64,000 nucleotides of DNA, taken from assembly GCF_024207115.1 (NCBI RefSeq), contig NZ_CP100128.1:5022001-5086000 (forward strand). Reading direction: 5' to 3'. The DNA is from Chromobacterium sp. IIBBL 290-4. Its GTDB lineage: Bacteria > Pseudomonadota > Gammaproteobacteria > Burkholderiales > Chromobacteriaceae. Below, piece after piece: positions 18,421 to 27,769 of the stretch; position 1 is the first letter of the stretch; each line of letters opens with the position of its first letter. The position numbers and the translations under genes are program-made. Under the pieces are notes generated by a model. The model saw nothing but the letters and a program-made list of their open reading frames with translations, was not told where the DNA came from and made no database searches.

Positions 18421-20148
18421 ATGATTTTCCAACCCACCCGGCTGGCCAGCATGCTGGCGATCGCCCTGACCTTCGGCGCCGTCCAGGCGCCCGCCTATGC
18501 CAACGCGGGCGACAAAGGCGACGTCACAGTCGAGTTGATCGAGCTATTGGTGCAGACCGGCGTGCTCAAAAAAGAACAGGCCGACGCCCTGCTGAAGCGC
18601 GCCCAGGCCAATGCCTTGGCTAAAACCACGCCGCCGGCCGCCGACCTCGGCGCTGCGCTCGCGCAGCCTGGCGATGTGCGCGTGCCCTATATTTCTCCGA
18701 CGGTGCGCAAGCAGATCCAGCAAGAAGTGAAGGCGGAAATGATGGAGCAGGCGCGCGCCGAAAACTGGGCGCAGCCGAATACCTTCCCGGACTGGGTATC
18801 GCGCATCACCGTGGAAGGCGATATGCGCGTACGCAGCGAGTCGCGCCTGTTCGACAGCCGCAACAGCAATGAAATCATCGACTTTGCCGCCTTCAACGGC
18901 AAAGGGCCGACCGCGACCGTTGTCGGCAATCAGCAAAACCCCTTCGACCTGCCCTATCTCAACACGCGCCAGGACCGCCGCAATCTGTGGCGTTACCGCG
19001 CCAGACTGGGCGTGAAGGCGGCGATCAGCGACGACTGGAGCGCCGGCGTCCGCCTGGCGAGCGGCAGCGACAAGAGCCCGGTGTCGACCACCGACGGTCT
19101 GGGCGATGGCATGAGCAAGAAGCAGCTCTGGCTGGATCAGGCCTACATCGCCTACCAGCCGGCCAAGTGGGCATCGCTCGCCGCCGGCCGCGCGGCCAAT
19201 CCCTTCCTGTCCACCGACACCCTGTTCTCCGAAGACCTGCAGTTCGACGGCCTGTCGGCGAAGCTGTCCCATGACATCGGCGGCGGTCCGGTCAGTGTGT
19301 TCGGCAACTTTGGCGCTTTCGCGCTGGACTATGCCAAAACCCCCTGGAGCACGGAAACCAGCTCGGAAGGCAAGAGCGAGAACAAGTGGCTGTTCGGCGC
19401 GCAGCTGGGCGGCAAGTGGAAGCCCAACAACGAGCACACGCTGACCGGCGCGCTGGCTTATTACAGCTTCCAGAACATCGCCGGGCAACGCTCCTCGCCC
19501 TGCACGCTGTACAGCAAGTCCGATGTCTGCGACAGCGACTGGTCCAAGCCCGCCTTCATGCAGAAGGGCAATACCCTGTTCCTGCTGCGCAATATCCAGC
19601 AATGGTCGACCGATCCGAGCAAGTGGAACGAATGGCAGTATGTCGGCCTCGCCTCCCGCTTCAACCTGCTGGACGTGAACCTGTCCTGGGATGCCCGCTT
19701 GTTCGACGACATGGGCTTGCGCGTAGACGGCAACTACATCCGCAACCTGGCCTACGACAAGGACGACATGATCCGCCGGGCCGGCGGCCTGGCCAATATC
19801 GCGACCAATGTGGCCGGCTCGCAGTCCAGCGGCGCGACCGACATCGAGAGCGGTCCCAACGCCTGGATGCTGCAGGCGGCTTTCGGGCGCGGCCTGAAGC
19901 TTGAAAACGCCAAGGACTGGCGTGTTTTCGCCGGTTACAAATACATCCAGCCCGACGCGCTTCCGGACGGATACAACGACAGCGGCTTCCATCTGGGCGG
20001 CACCAACGCCAAGGGCTACTTCCTGGGCGCGTCGTACTCCTTCGTCAAAAACGTCTACGGCCAGTTCAGCTGGAGCAGTTCGAAGGAAGTGTACGGCGCG
20101 CCGCAGTCCATCGACATGCTGCGTTTCGACCTGAACGCGCGTTTCTGA
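18421..20148 (+). CDS. Porin_5-type putative outer-membrane porin
   Basis: This encodes 575 aa. ATG 18421 is preferred because GGAG lies 9 bases upstream; the upstream GTG 18406 and ATG 18415 sit on or too close to it. The signal peptide ends APAYA. A short helical segment follows (VELIELLVQTGVLKKEQADALL, written here as two overlapping halves of the motif around residues 32-53). Then come many amphipathic strands from FPDWVSRITVEGDMRVRSE to a C-terminal MLRFDLNARF ending in Phe, the outer-membrane insertion signature. This matches the putative porin family Porin_5. It may be the outer-membrane target of the TonB complex, or a structural partner of the TPS system. Confidence 0.88.
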   Translation: MIFQPTRLASMLAIALTFGAVQAPAYANAGDKGDVTVELIELLVQTGVLKKEQADALLKRAQANALAKTTPPAADLGAALAQPGDVRVPYISPTVRKQIQQEVKAEMMEQARAENWAQPNTFPDWVSRITVEGDMRVRSESRLFDSRNSNEIIDFAAFNGKGPTATVVGNQQNPFDLPYLNTRQDRRNLWRYRARLGVKAAISDDWSAGVRLASGSDKSPVSTTDGLGDGMSKKQLWLDQAYIAYQPAKWASLAAGRAANPFLSTDTLFSEDLQFDGLSAKLSHDIGGGPVSVFGNFGAFALDYAKTPWSTETSSEGKSENKWLFGAQLGGKWKPNNEHTLTGALAYYSFQNIAGQRSSPCTLYSKSDVCDSDWSKPAFMQKGNTLFLLRNIQQWSTDPSKWNEWQYVGLASRFNLLDVNLSWDARLFDDMGLRVDGNYIRNLAYDKDDMIRRAGGLANIATNVAGSQSSGATDIESGPNAWMLQAAFGRGLKLENAKDWRVFAGYKYIQPDALPDGYNDSGFHLGGTNAKGYFLGASYSFVKNVYGQFSWSSSKEVYGAPQSIDMLRFDLNARF

Positions 20149-20161
20149 CGGAGGCCCGCTC

Positions 20162-20815
20162 ATGACCAAGTCTTTACGCACCACCGCCATGTGGGCCGCC
20201 GCGCTGATGCTGGCGCTGCCCTCCGCCAGCCAGGCGCAGAGCGCCGAGGAGCGCCTGCGCGCGCAATTGCGCGCCACCGCCCAGCAATTGCAGGACCTTC
20301 AGGGCCAACAAGCCCAGCAGTCCGCGGAGAAAGCGGCAGCCCAGGCGGAGCGCGATGCCGCCAAGCAAGAACTGGCGACGCTGCGCCCGCAGCTGGATGC
20401 GCTGCGCAAGCGAGCCGAGCGCCTGGAGAGCGATCAGGGCGCGGTGCGCCGCCAAGCCCAGGCGCAAGCGGTAGCGATCCGCGAAACCGCGCAGAAAGCG
20501 CAGGAGGACCATCAATCGCTGACCCGACAGGCGGCGCTTGCGCAGAAGGAAGCGGAGACGCTCAAGGCAAGACTGGACGAACGCGACGGCGCCTACCAAG
20601 CCTGCGCGGCCAAGAATCGGGACATGTATCAGGCCGGCCGCGAACTGCTGAGCGCCTACGAGGCCTTCGGCACAGCCGATCTGCTGGCCTTGCGCCAGCC
20701 GTTCTCCGGCAGCGCGCGCGTGCTGTTCGACGAGAAAACCCAATCCTTCGGCGATCGACTCTATCAAAGCCAGCTTGGCGCCGGCTCGCAGCCTGCCGCC
20801 CAGCAAGGACAATAA
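20162..20815 (+). CDS. Periplasmic coiled-coil protein of unknown function
   Basis: This encodes 217 aa with a signal peptide (MTKSLRTTAMWAAALMLALP...SQAQS). Residues about 25-140 form a long Gln/Ala/Glu/Arg-rich coiled coil (LRATAQQLQDLQGQQAQQ, KAQEDHQSLTRQAALAQKEA). A more globular tail follows with CAAKNRDMYQAGRELLSAYEAFGTADLLALRQPF. GGAGG lies 7 bases before the start, 13 bp after the porin gene. A periplasmic spacer or scaffold between inner and outer membrane would fit, but I recognise no named family. Confidence 0.8.
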   Translation: MTKSLRTTAMWAAALMLALPSASQAQSAEERLRAQLRATAQQLQDLQGQQAQQSAEKAAAQAERDAAKQELATLRPQLDALRKRAERLESDQGAVRRQAQAQAVAIRETAQKAQEDHQSLTRQAALAQKEAETLKARLDERDGAYQACAAKNRDMYQAGRELLSAYEAFGTADLLALRQPFSGSARVLFDEKTQSFGDRLYQSQLGAGSQPAAQQGQ

Positions 20816-20860
20816 AGGCCAGCGGCCGATTTTTCACCATCAGGAAGCGTAGGAAGCAAG

Positions 20861-21361
20861 ATGACCGAAACAACGATGATTCAAACAATAAGCGTGGAGC
20901 GCCTGCAAGCGCTGTTCCAGTCCATGGGCTACCGTGTCACGGTCTCCGAACATGGCGGCATGCGCCAGTTGCTCAGCGCCTCGCAAGGCATAGGCTTCTC
21001 GGTCCGCCCGGGCAACCCCGCGCAGGCCGAGGGAGAATTCATCGACTACACCCTCAGTTGCCCCTTGCAAGTCCAGGGCGAACTGCCCGCCGATCTGACC
21101 GAAAACTGGAACATCGACAAGCGCTTCGCGCGCCTGACCCGCCAAAGCGGTTTCCTGGTGATGGAGATGGATGTGGTCGTGGCCGGCGGCGTAGGCGAAG
21201 CTTATCTGCGCGCCACCATAGAGCTGTGGGACCGTTTGCTGCAGGAACTGATCCTGTTCCTGCGCGACTACGCTTCCGCTCAGCAACAGCCTGGCGCCGG
21301 CGAGGCCGCGCATGCTGAAACCAACGTGGCCGCCGCTGCCGCGGAGGAGCTGGCGCAATGA
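20861..21361 (+). CDS. YbjN-domain protein
   Basis: This encodes 166 aa with no signal peptide. The fold pattern SVERLQALFQSMGYRVTVSE ... IGFSVRPGN ... ENWNIDKRFARLTRQ ... LVMEMDVVVAGGV matches YbjN, a small alpha/beta family with a type III chaperone-like fold. A cytoplasmic chaperone or adaptor role in this secretion cluster is inference. AGGAAG lies upstream, and the stop overlaps the next start (ATGA). Confidence 0.8.
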   Translation: MTETTMIQTISVERLQALFQSMGYRVTVSEHGGMRQLLSASQGIGFSVRPGNPAQAEGEFIDYTLSCPLQVQGELPADLTENWNIDKRFARLTRQSGFLVMEMDVVVAGGVGEAYLRATIELWDRLLQELILFLRDYASAQQQPGAGEAAHAETNVAAAAAEELAQ

Positions 21362-22281
21362 CGACCCTGCGCACCCCTTGCCTGGGCCGTGCGGCGGCAA
21401 TCATCAGTGCCTTGCTGGCGCTGCACGCGCCGGCAGCCTGGGCCGCCGACAACGCGGTGGCGACAGCGGGCGCCGCGACCGTCACCCGCCAGGAGGCGGA
21501 AGCCCTGCTCCTGACGCTATCGCCCCCGGAGCGCAAGCAGTTGGCCGGCAATCCCATCGTCCTGGAGCAGTGGGCCCGCGCCCGGCTGGCCGATCAGTTG
21601 TTGCTGGGAGAGGCGGCGGCGAAACAGTGGAGCACGCGGCCCGAGGTCGCCGCCCAGATCGAGGCCGCGGCACGGGAGATCACGGCGCGCGCCTACCTCG
21701 CCTCGATCAGCCAAGCCCCCGCCGCGTATCCGTCCGAGGCCGAACTGACGGAGGCATACCACCGCCTCAAGGGAGGGCTGCTCAAGCCGGCCGAATTTCG
21801 GGTCAGCCAGATTTTCATTCCGGCTCCGGTCGACGATGCGGCGTCTCTGGCGGCGGCGCGCAAGCAGGCCGCCGACGCGGTGAAACAAGCCCGCCAGCCC
21901 AAGGCCGACCTCAGCCGCCTGGCCCGCGAGTACGACAAGAGCGCCAAGCCCGCCTCATCCGATACCGGATGGGTCGCGCTGGAGCAATTGCTGCCCGAGG
22001 TGCGGCCCGTCGTCGCCAGCCTGAAGCCCGGGCAGGTGTCGGAGCCGGTACAATCGGCGGCCGGCCTGCATGTGCTCAAGCTGGTCGACAAACGCGAGCC
22101 GCAGCCGGCGACGCTAGACGAGGCCCGCGACATGCTCAGGGCCAGCTTGCGCCAGCAGCGGCAAGCCGAAATGGCTCGCGCCTATCTTGCGCGGCTTGCC
22201 GACGGGCCCGCCGTCAAAGTGGATACCGAGGCGCTCAAGCGCATACTGGATCATGAAGACATCGCGGCCGCGAAGCCCTAA
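21358..22281 (+). CDS. Parvulin-type peptidyl-prolyl isomerase, periplasmic
   Basis: This encodes 307 aa. It has a signal peptide (ending AWAADNAV), a SurA/PpiC-like helical N-terminal part (about 35-140), and a parvulin domain (about 140-245) with FRVSQIFIPAP, SRLAREYDKSAKPASSDTGW and QVSEPVQSAAGLHVLKLVDK. It overlaps the YbjN gene by 4 bp, so the two are probably translationally coupled. It probably folds or holds an exported protein of the cluster such as the porin, TpsB or TpsA in the periplasm. Confidence 0.9.
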   Translation: MTTLRTPCLGRAAAIISALLALHAPAAWAADNAVATAGAATVTRQEAEALLLTLSPPERKQLAGNPIVLEQWARARLADQLLLGEAAAKQWSTRPEVAAQIEAAAREITARAYLASISQAPAAYPSEAELTEAYHRLKGGLLKPAEFRVSQIFIPAPVDDAASLAAARKQAADAVKQARQPKADLSRLAREYDKSAKPASSDTGWVALEQLLPEVRPVVASLKPGQVSEPVQSAAGLHVLKLVDKREPQPATLDEARDMLRASLRQQRQAEMARAYLARLADGPAVKVDTEALKRILDHEDIAAAKP

Positions 22282-22297
22282 GGGCGGCCTGGGCGGC

Positions 22298-22702
22298 ATG
22301 CTCAGCCGCCTGCGCGCCCACAGCCGCCATATGCTGGCCGGCGGCCTGCTGGGCGCGTGCCTGGCAGGAGGCGGGCCGGCTCTCGCCGATCAGACAACCT
22401 CGCTTTCCGGCGCGCCGCAGGACTGGCTGGCCTATGCCGACCATGTCCGCGCCCGGATCGAGGAGACCTTGTCCTCCGATGAAGCCGCCGCCGACAGCCA
22501 GGTCGCGTGGTCCGTGGTGGCGCGGGTATGGGTAGACCGGTACGGCACCGTATCCCGGCTTGCCTTGGCGGAGCCGGCCGATGAGCGGCTGAGCGCAACG
22601 CTGCAAGCCTTGCTCGTCGGGATGCCGGTGGGCGCCGCGCCCCCTGAAAGTTTGCGGCTGCCCATGACCTTGCGGCTGAGCCGCGCAGTCCAGCAGGATT
22701 GA
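22298..22702 (+). CDS. Exported TonB C-terminal-like protein
   Basis: This encodes 134 aa from ATG 22298. The frame also opens at ATG 22253 inside the PPIase gene, which would give a longer basic N terminus. The N terminus (MLSRLRAHSRHMLAGGLLGACLAGG) looks like a signal peptide or a membrane anchor. The rest resembles a TonB C-terminal domain: VAWSVVARVWVDRYGTVSRLAL and LRLPMTLRLS, in the same order as in the TonB at 17634. It lacks the proline-rich spacer. This is the last gene of the cluster. Confidence 0.72.
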   Translation: MLSRLRAHSRHMLAGGLLGACLAGGGPALADQTTSLSGAPQDWLAYADHVRARIEETLSSDEAAADSQVAWSVVARVWVDRYGTVSRLALAEPADERLSATLQALLVGMPVGAAPPESLRLPMTLRLSRAVQQD

Positions 22703-22747
22703 CAGACGCGCATGGGCAGCCGGCCCGTCCATGCGCGTTCAGCCGGT

Positions 22748-23548
22748 TTATCCCGCCTTCACCGCCCAAGTGGCGATGAAGGTCGGCAGATAGCGGTCGA
22801 TCAGGAAACGCGGCCTGGGCTGACACTCTTCCAGATAATCGCGAATCAACAAGCCGGCGGCGGTCTGGCCGCCTATCAGGTCGGCCAGGCTATGGCCGAA
22901 CACCAGCGCCTCGCCGCGCGCGAGCTTGGCCGCCCTCTCCTCTGCCGGCAAATCCCGCAGATCCGAATACGGAATGGCGAAGCGCGGCTTGATCAGCCCC
23001 TGCTCGGCATAGGCCGGATCGCGGTCGGCGACGAACAGCACCGGATTGTAGAAACTGGCCAGCAAGCTGCCGCCCGGCCGCAGCACCCGCGCGCACTCGC
23101 GCCAGACGGGCTTCACGTCCGGCACATACAGATTGGAGATGGGGTGGAAGACGCAATCGAAGCTGCCGTCAGCGAAGCGGGAAAGATCGCTCATATCGCC
23201 CTGCTCCAGCCGGAGCGCCAAGCCTTCCCGCGCGGCGATTTGCCGGTCGCGCGCCAATTGCTCATCGGAAACGTCCAGCACTGTCACCCGCGCGCCGGCG
23301 GCAGCCAGCAAGGGCGCTTGCTGCCCTCCTCCCGCCGCCAGGCACAGCACCTCTTTTCCACGCAGCGGATCCAGCCAGCCTGCGGGCAAGGCGGAAGGCG
23401 TCAGACGGCAAGCGGACAGGTCGCCGCCGCGGGCTTGCCGGATCGCGGCCGCGTCCACCGGGCGCGACCATTCGCAGTCGGCGCGCGCCTGGCTGTCCCA
23501 CACGCCGCGATTGTGTTCGATAAGAGAATGATTCGAAGAAATTGTCAT
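22748..23548 (-). CDS. Class I SAM-dependent methyltransferase
   Basis: This encodes 266 aa. The start at 23548 is set by GGAAG upstream. It has a Rossmann methyltransferase core: motif I VLCLAAGGGQQAPLLAAAG, an acidic end of strand 2 (VTVLDVSDEQ), motif QGDMSDLSRFADGSFD, then ECARVLRPGGSLLASFYNP. The small-molecule substrate is unknown. It is convergent with the TPS cluster and independent of it. Confidence 0.88.
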   Translation of the reverse strand: MTISSNHSLIEHNRGVWDSQARADCEWSRPVDAAAIRQARGGDLSACRLTPSALPAGWLDPLRGKEVLCLAAGGGQQAPLLAAAGARVTVLDVSDEQLARDRQIAAREGLALRLEQGDMSDLSRFADGSFDCVFHPISNLYVPDVKPVWRECARVLRPGGSLLASFYNPVLFVADRDPAYAEQGLIKPRFAIPYSDLRDLPAEERAAKLARGEALVFGHSLADLIGGQTAAGLLIRDYLEECQPRPRFLIDRYLPTFIATWAVKAG

Positions 23549-23884
23549 GATGGCTTCCTGCCGATAACGATGGGGAAAACCGCCAGGCGGCCTGAAGCCA
23601 AGCGCGTGTATGCGCAATGAGGCCCAGGCAGAGTGGGATACGGACGAAACAGCGGCAATGCGGCCGTTCGCTCGCGCCGGCGGCGTGAGGAATGGGGATG
23701 GAGATCATCCAGGCATTACAGGCTCATTTCGTGCGCGCTCCTTGATGAAGGGAATGAGAGGGTGCGGGGCCGGCCAGAACACTTCAAGCCGAAACAAAAT
23801 GACTATATCATCATGCTATTTCCGGCGCCAGCAAACTGGCTTGCCGGACCGCCGATCTCACTCGCCTGAGGAGAAACTGCCATC
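23549..23884. other. Intergenic region
   Basis: 336 bp between divergent genes. It must contain both promoters, and the part near 23795-23825 is AT-rich (ACAAAATGACTATATCATC). I see no clean consensus promoter, RNA structure or coding signal. Confidence 0.4.
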
Positions 23885-24652
23885 ATGCGGCGCATCGCCC
23901 TGCTCGCGCTTCTGCTGCCTTTGCTCGCCCTGGCCGGGCCGACCGTGAACATCGCGCTGGAAGACACGGACAACCGGCCTTTTGAATATCCGGACGGAGA
24001 AGGCGGCCTGACAGGCTTTCATATCGAACTGATCCGGGTCATTGGCCTGAAACTGGGCTGGAGCACCCGCTTCCGCCCCTTGCCCTGGGGCCGGGCCGAA
24101 AGCGAGCTCGCCTCCGGCCGGGTGGACGCCGTCAGCTATATGGCCGAATCGGCGGCCCGCAAAGACTACGCCTTGTTTCTTCCCGACAATCAATTGCATC
24201 GCCAGCGGGTTGCGCTGTACGCGCTCGCGGACAAGGCTAAGCAGATACGCTACACGCCGCCGCTGATCAATATGCTGGAGAAGTACCGGATAGGCGCGGG
24301 CAAAAGCTATTTTTACAATGAGCAGATCAATGCTTTGATCAAGCAGGACAAGCGGATCGACCAACGAGCGCTGACCGCGCTGCAATTGATGGAAATGCTG
24401 CGGGCGAACCGTTACGACCTGGTACTGGCTACTGCCGACGCCAAACAACAGCTATCGCGCAGCCGCCCCGACTTGGCCGCGCAAATCGCGTCGCTGCCCG
24501 GCGTCGAGTTCGGCGATACGCCGGTCTATCTGGCCTTCGGCAAAAAAGGGGACGCGCCGCGGCTGGCGAAAGACTTTGCCCGCGCTTGCGCCGCCTACCG
24601 CAAAACTACCGACTACCGCCGCTTGCTGAGCAAATATCAACTTCCGGAATAA
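23885..24652 (+). CDS. Periplasmic solute-binding protein, SBP_bac_3 family
   Basis: This encodes 255 aa with a signal peptide (MRRIALLALLLPLLALAG). The body follows the family 3 binding-protein pattern: NRPFEYPDGEGGLTGFHIEL, PLPWGRAESELASGRVDAVS, and a C-terminal ACAAYRKTTDYRRLLSKYQ. The AGGAG site is close upstream. No ABC permease or ATPase is adjacent, so it is an orphan binding protein; the ligand is unknown. Confidence 0.85.
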   Translation: MRRIALLALLLPLLALAGPTVNIALEDTDNRPFEYPDGEGGLTGFHIELIRVIGLKLGWSTRFRPLPWGRAESELASGRVDAVSYMAESAARKDYALFLPDNQLHRQRVALYALADKAKQIRYTPPLINMLEKYRIGAGKSYFYNEQINALIKQDKRIDQRALTALQLMEMLRANRYDLVLATADAKQQLSRSRPDLAAQIASLPGVEFGDTPVYLAFGKKGDAPRLAKDFARACAAYRKTTDYRRLLSKYQLPE

Positions 24653-24683
24653 TGACGGGACGGTTGCGGCCAGTCCAAAACGC

Positions 24684-25283
24684 TCAGGACACGCCGCGGC
24701 GCTCGTACACCGCTTGCGCCAGCGTGCTCAGATCGACGTACTCCAGCTCGCCGCCCACCGGCATGCCGCGGGCGATGCGGGTCAGCGTCAGGCCCCGGTC
24801 CTTGAACAGCTCGCTCAGCATATGGGCGGTCACCTCGCCCTCGGCGGTGAAGTTGGTGGCGATCACCACCTCGCTCACCTTGCCGTCCAGCGCCCGCGGC
24901 AACAGCTTGTCCAGGTTCAGGTCTTTGGGGCCGATATGGTCGAGCGGGGAAATCCGCCCCATCAGCACGAAATACAGGCCCTCATAGCACTTGGCCTGCT
25001 CCAGCATCATCAGATCGGCCGGCATCTCGACGATGCACAGCTGATCCTGCCGCCGCTCTTCGTCGGCGCAGATGGGACACAGCTCGGCCTCGCTGAAAGT
25101 ATTGCAGCGCTGGCAGTGGGTCAGCCGGGTCAAAGCCATGTCCAGCGCGCGGGCCAGCTTGTCCGCGCCCTGCTTGTCGCGCTGCAGAAGATGAAAAGCC
25201 ATGCGCTGGGCGGTTTTCGGCCCGACGCCTGGCAGCACCTTCAAGGCGGAGATCAATTGTTCCAGCGCGGGGGGATTTTTCAT
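24684..25283 (-). CDS. recR: Recombination mediator RecR
   Basis: This encodes 199 aa from [24 protein letters not shown]; a TTG 21 bp upstream is an alternative. The order is a helix-hairpin-helix, a four-cysteine zinc finger ([16 protein letters not shown]), and a Toprim domain ([14 protein letters not shown]). RecR acts with RecF/RecO to load RecA on single-stranded DNA gaps. It is downstream of dnaX and ybaB on the same strand, a common bacterial order. Confidence 0.97.
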   Translation of the reverse strand: MKNPPALEQLISALKVLPGVGPKTAQRMAFHLLQRDKQGADKLARALDMALTRLTHCQRCNTFSEAELCPICADEERRQDQLCIVEMPADLMMLEQAKCYEGLYFVLMGRISPLDHIGPKDLNLDKLLPRALDGKVSEVVIATNFTAEGEVTAHMLSELFKDRGLTLTRIARGMPVGGELEYVDLSTLAQAVYERRGVS

Positions 25284-25402
25284 CGACACGGCGGCAACCT
25301 GCAAACGAGACAGCGTCGAGAGACGCGGAAACCAAACACGGCGCCCGCAGGCAACCGCCCGCTATCGCGCCGAAGAAAAAGGCCCGTCGCCGGGCCCTGG
25401 GA

Positions 25403-25729
25403 TCAGAACGGGAACTTCATCCCGGCCGGCAGGTTCATGCCGGCGGTGAAACCGGACATGCGCTCCTGCGACGTGGCGTCCACCTTGCGCGCCGCGTCGT
25501 TGAAGGCGGCGGCGATCAGGTCTTCCAGCATTTCCTTGTCGTCCATCACGCTGTCGTCGATGACGACGCGCTTGATGTCATGGCCGCAGGTCATCACGAC
25601 CTTGACCATGCTGGCGCCGGCTTGGCCTTCCACTTCCACCTGGGCCAGTTCTTCCTGAGCCTTTTTCATGTTTTCCTGCATTTGCTGGGCCTGCTTCATC
25701 AGGCCTGCGATTCCAGCTTTACCGAACAT
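25403..25729 (-). CDS. ybaB: Nucleoid-associated protein YbaB/EbfC
   Basis: This encodes 108 aa, normal for the family. [20 protein letters not shown], a Glu/Lys helical hairpin, and [20 protein letters not shown] are typical. The start is set by AGGAG 8 bases upstream. It sits 5 bp after dnaX and before recR, so the three are probably cotranscribed. Confidence 0.96.
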   Translation of the reverse strand: MFGKAGIAGLMKQAQQMQENMKKAQEELAQVEVEGQAGASMVKVVMTCGHDIKRVVIDDSVMDDKEMLEDLIAAAFNDAARKVDATSQERMSGFTAGMNLPAGMKFPF

Positions 25730-25734
25730 CGCGG

Positions 25735-27675
25735 TCACTCCTGTACGGGTTGAATGGTCTCGATGAGCAGCGTGGCGCCCAACTCGCGCACCATCTGCTG
25801 CACCACCGGATCGTTTTGCAAACATTCTCGGGCGATGGCCAGTTGTTCCTGGCGCTGGCGGGCGCCCACCATCGCTGGGGTTTCCATGCCCAGCTCTTCC
25901 ACCGTCACCGTCAATTCCACCGGCTGGCCGAAACGCTCGGACAGGGCGGCTTTCAATTTTTCCTGGTAGTCGCGGCCGCTCATATGGCGGAAGCTCTCCG
26001 GCACCGCCAAGGCCAGCCGCTTGTCGCTCCAGCTCTTCAGCACCGCATTGTGCGCCAACATCCGCGCCGCGCCCAGCTTGGCGCCCAAATCGGCCACCAG
26101 GCGCTGCCAATCGCCATCGAAGCTATAACTGGCCGCCGGCTCGTCTTCCAGCGGCGGCATTTGCGCATACTCCGGCAACTCGTCGCCGCCGGACTGCTGC
26201 CACGGCGAATCCAGCACCTCTTCCTCTTCGCGCTCGTCTTCTTCCGGCTCCGCGGGTTTGGCCGCCGGCGGCGTCGCGGCCGGACGCGGCTCCGGCCTGG
26301 ATTCTACCTTGGGCGGCTCGCTCGGCCTGGCCGGCTGAGGCGCGGGCCGCGCAGGCTCAGGCTCCGGCTGGGCCGGCTCCGCTTCCGCCTTGGCCGGCTC
26401 CGGCGATTCCTGCCGCGCCGCCGGCTTGGCCTGGCTATTGGCGAGGCCCGCGGCCTGCAGCGCGCGCGCGGCCGGCGACATGCCCCGCTCCGCCGGCGCG
26501 GAAGCGGTTGCCGCCATCGAAGCGGCCGCCGCGGCCGGACGTTGGACTGGCTGCGACGGTTTGGCCGGCGCGGCGCTTTCCGCCACGGCGTTGACCGGGT
26601 GGAAGGCCAGCATGCGCAACAAGGCCATATTGAAGCCGGCATGCTCGTCCGGCGCCAGGGCCAGGTCCTTGCGGCCATGGATGGCGATCTGATAATACAG
26701 CTGCACGTCCTGCGGCGCGATGGCGTCGGCCAGCGCCAAAATGGTGTCGCGCTCCGGCTCGTCGTCGGCCAGCGCCGCCGGCACCGTCTGCGCCAGGGCC
26801 AGTTGCTGCAGCAGCACCGACAGCTCGGACAGCGCGGCGTCGAAACTGATGCCGCGCTCAGCCAGCTGGTCCGCCTCGGCCATCAGCGCCGGGCCGTCCC
26901 CGGCCGACAGCGCCTGCAGCAGGCTGAACAGGTAGCGGCGGTCCACCGCGCCCAGCATGGCGCGCACGCCCTCTTCCTTGACATCGCCCAGGCCATAGGC
27001 GATGGCCTGATCCAGCAGCGACTGCGCGTCGCGCATCGATCCAGACGCGGCGCGGCCCAGCAAGGCCAGCGCCGGCGCTTCGTAATGAATGCCTTCCACG
27101 TCCAGCATGTGGGCCAGATGGCTGGACACTTGCTGCGGCGTCATATTGCGCAGCGAAAACTGCAGACAGCGGCTCAGCACCGTCACCGGCACCTTTTGCG
27201 GATCAGTGGTGGCCAGGATGAATTTCACATGGCCCGGCGGCTCTTCCAGCGTCTTCAGCATGGCGTTGAAGGCGCTCTTCGACAGCATGTGCACTTCGTC
27301 GATGATGTACACCTTGAAGCGGCCCATGGTCGGCGCGTATTGGGCGTTTTCCAGCACCTCGCGGATATTGTCGATGCCGGTATTGGACGCGGCGTCGATC
27401 TCCAGCAAGTCGACAAAACGGCCGGCATCGATCTGGCGGCAAGCCTGGCATTCGCCGCAAGGCTCGGCCGTCGTGCCTGTTTCGCAGTTCAGGCTCTTGG
27501 CCAGAATGCGGGCGATGGTGGTCTTGCCCACCCCTCGGGTGCCGGTCAGCAGGTAGGCGTGGTGCAGCCGCTGTTCTTTCAGCGCGTTGGACAGGGCGCG
27601 CACCACGTGCTCCTGGCCGACCAGGTCGGCGAAGCGCTTGGGACGCCACTTGCGGGCAAGGACTTGATAGCTCAT
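25735..27675 (-). CDS. dnaX: DNA polymerase III subunits tau/gamma
   Basis: This encodes 646 aa from [20 protein letters not shown]; the frame is open further upstream but this is the family start. Domains: AAA+ clamp-loader with Walker A ([20 protein letters not shown]), four Zn-binding cysteines (C-E-T-G... CGECQAC), DEVHMLS box, and lid domains to about 360. A Pro/Ala/Glu-rich linker (about 370-520) is followed by a tau-type C-terminal domain ([22 protein letters not shown]). I see no obvious A-AAA-AAG slippage site, so a separate gamma product is uncertain. Confidence 0.97.
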   Translation of the reverse strand: MSYQVLARKWRPKRFADLVGQEHVVRALSNALKEQRLHHAYLLTGTRGVGKTTIARILAKSLNCETGTTAEPCGECQACRQIDAGRFVDLLEIDAASNTGIDNIREVLENAQYAPTMGRFKVYIIDEVHMLSKSAFNAMLKTLEEPPGHVKFILATTDPQKVPVTVLSRCLQFSLRNMTPQQVSSHLAHMLDVEGIHYEAPALALLGRAASGSMRDAQSLLDQAIAYGLGDVKEEGVRAMLGAVDRRYLFSLLQALSAGDGPALMAEADQLAERGISFDAALSELSVLLQQLALAQTVPAALADDEPERDTILALADAIAPQDVQLYYQIAIHGRKDLALAPDEHAGFNMALLRMLAFHPVNAVAESAAPAKPSQPVQRPAAAAASMAATASAPAERGMSPAARALQAAGLANSQAKPAARQESPEPAKAEAEPAQPEPEPARPAPQPARPSEPPKVESRPEPRPAATPPAAKPAEPEEDEREEEEVLDSPWQQSGGDELPEYAQMPPLEDEPAASYSFDGDWQRLVADLGAKLGAARMLAHNAVLKSWSDKRLALAVPESFRHMSGRDYQEKLKAALSERFGQPVELTVTVEELGMETPAMVGARQRQEQLAIARECLQNDPVVQQMVRELGATLLIETIQPVQE

Positions 27676-27769
27676 GGGGGCGGATTTTAATGGCAATTGC
27701 CGCGCAAGGCGACTGCTTTCGCCTTGCGCGGACGGCAGGCTCGCGCGGATGGCCGCGCGGCCCAAGACT

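Noticed and set aside
25735..27675. Programmed frameshift in dnaX giving gamma
   Set aside because: No A-AAA-AAG slippery heptamer with a following stem was seen by eye in the linker region.
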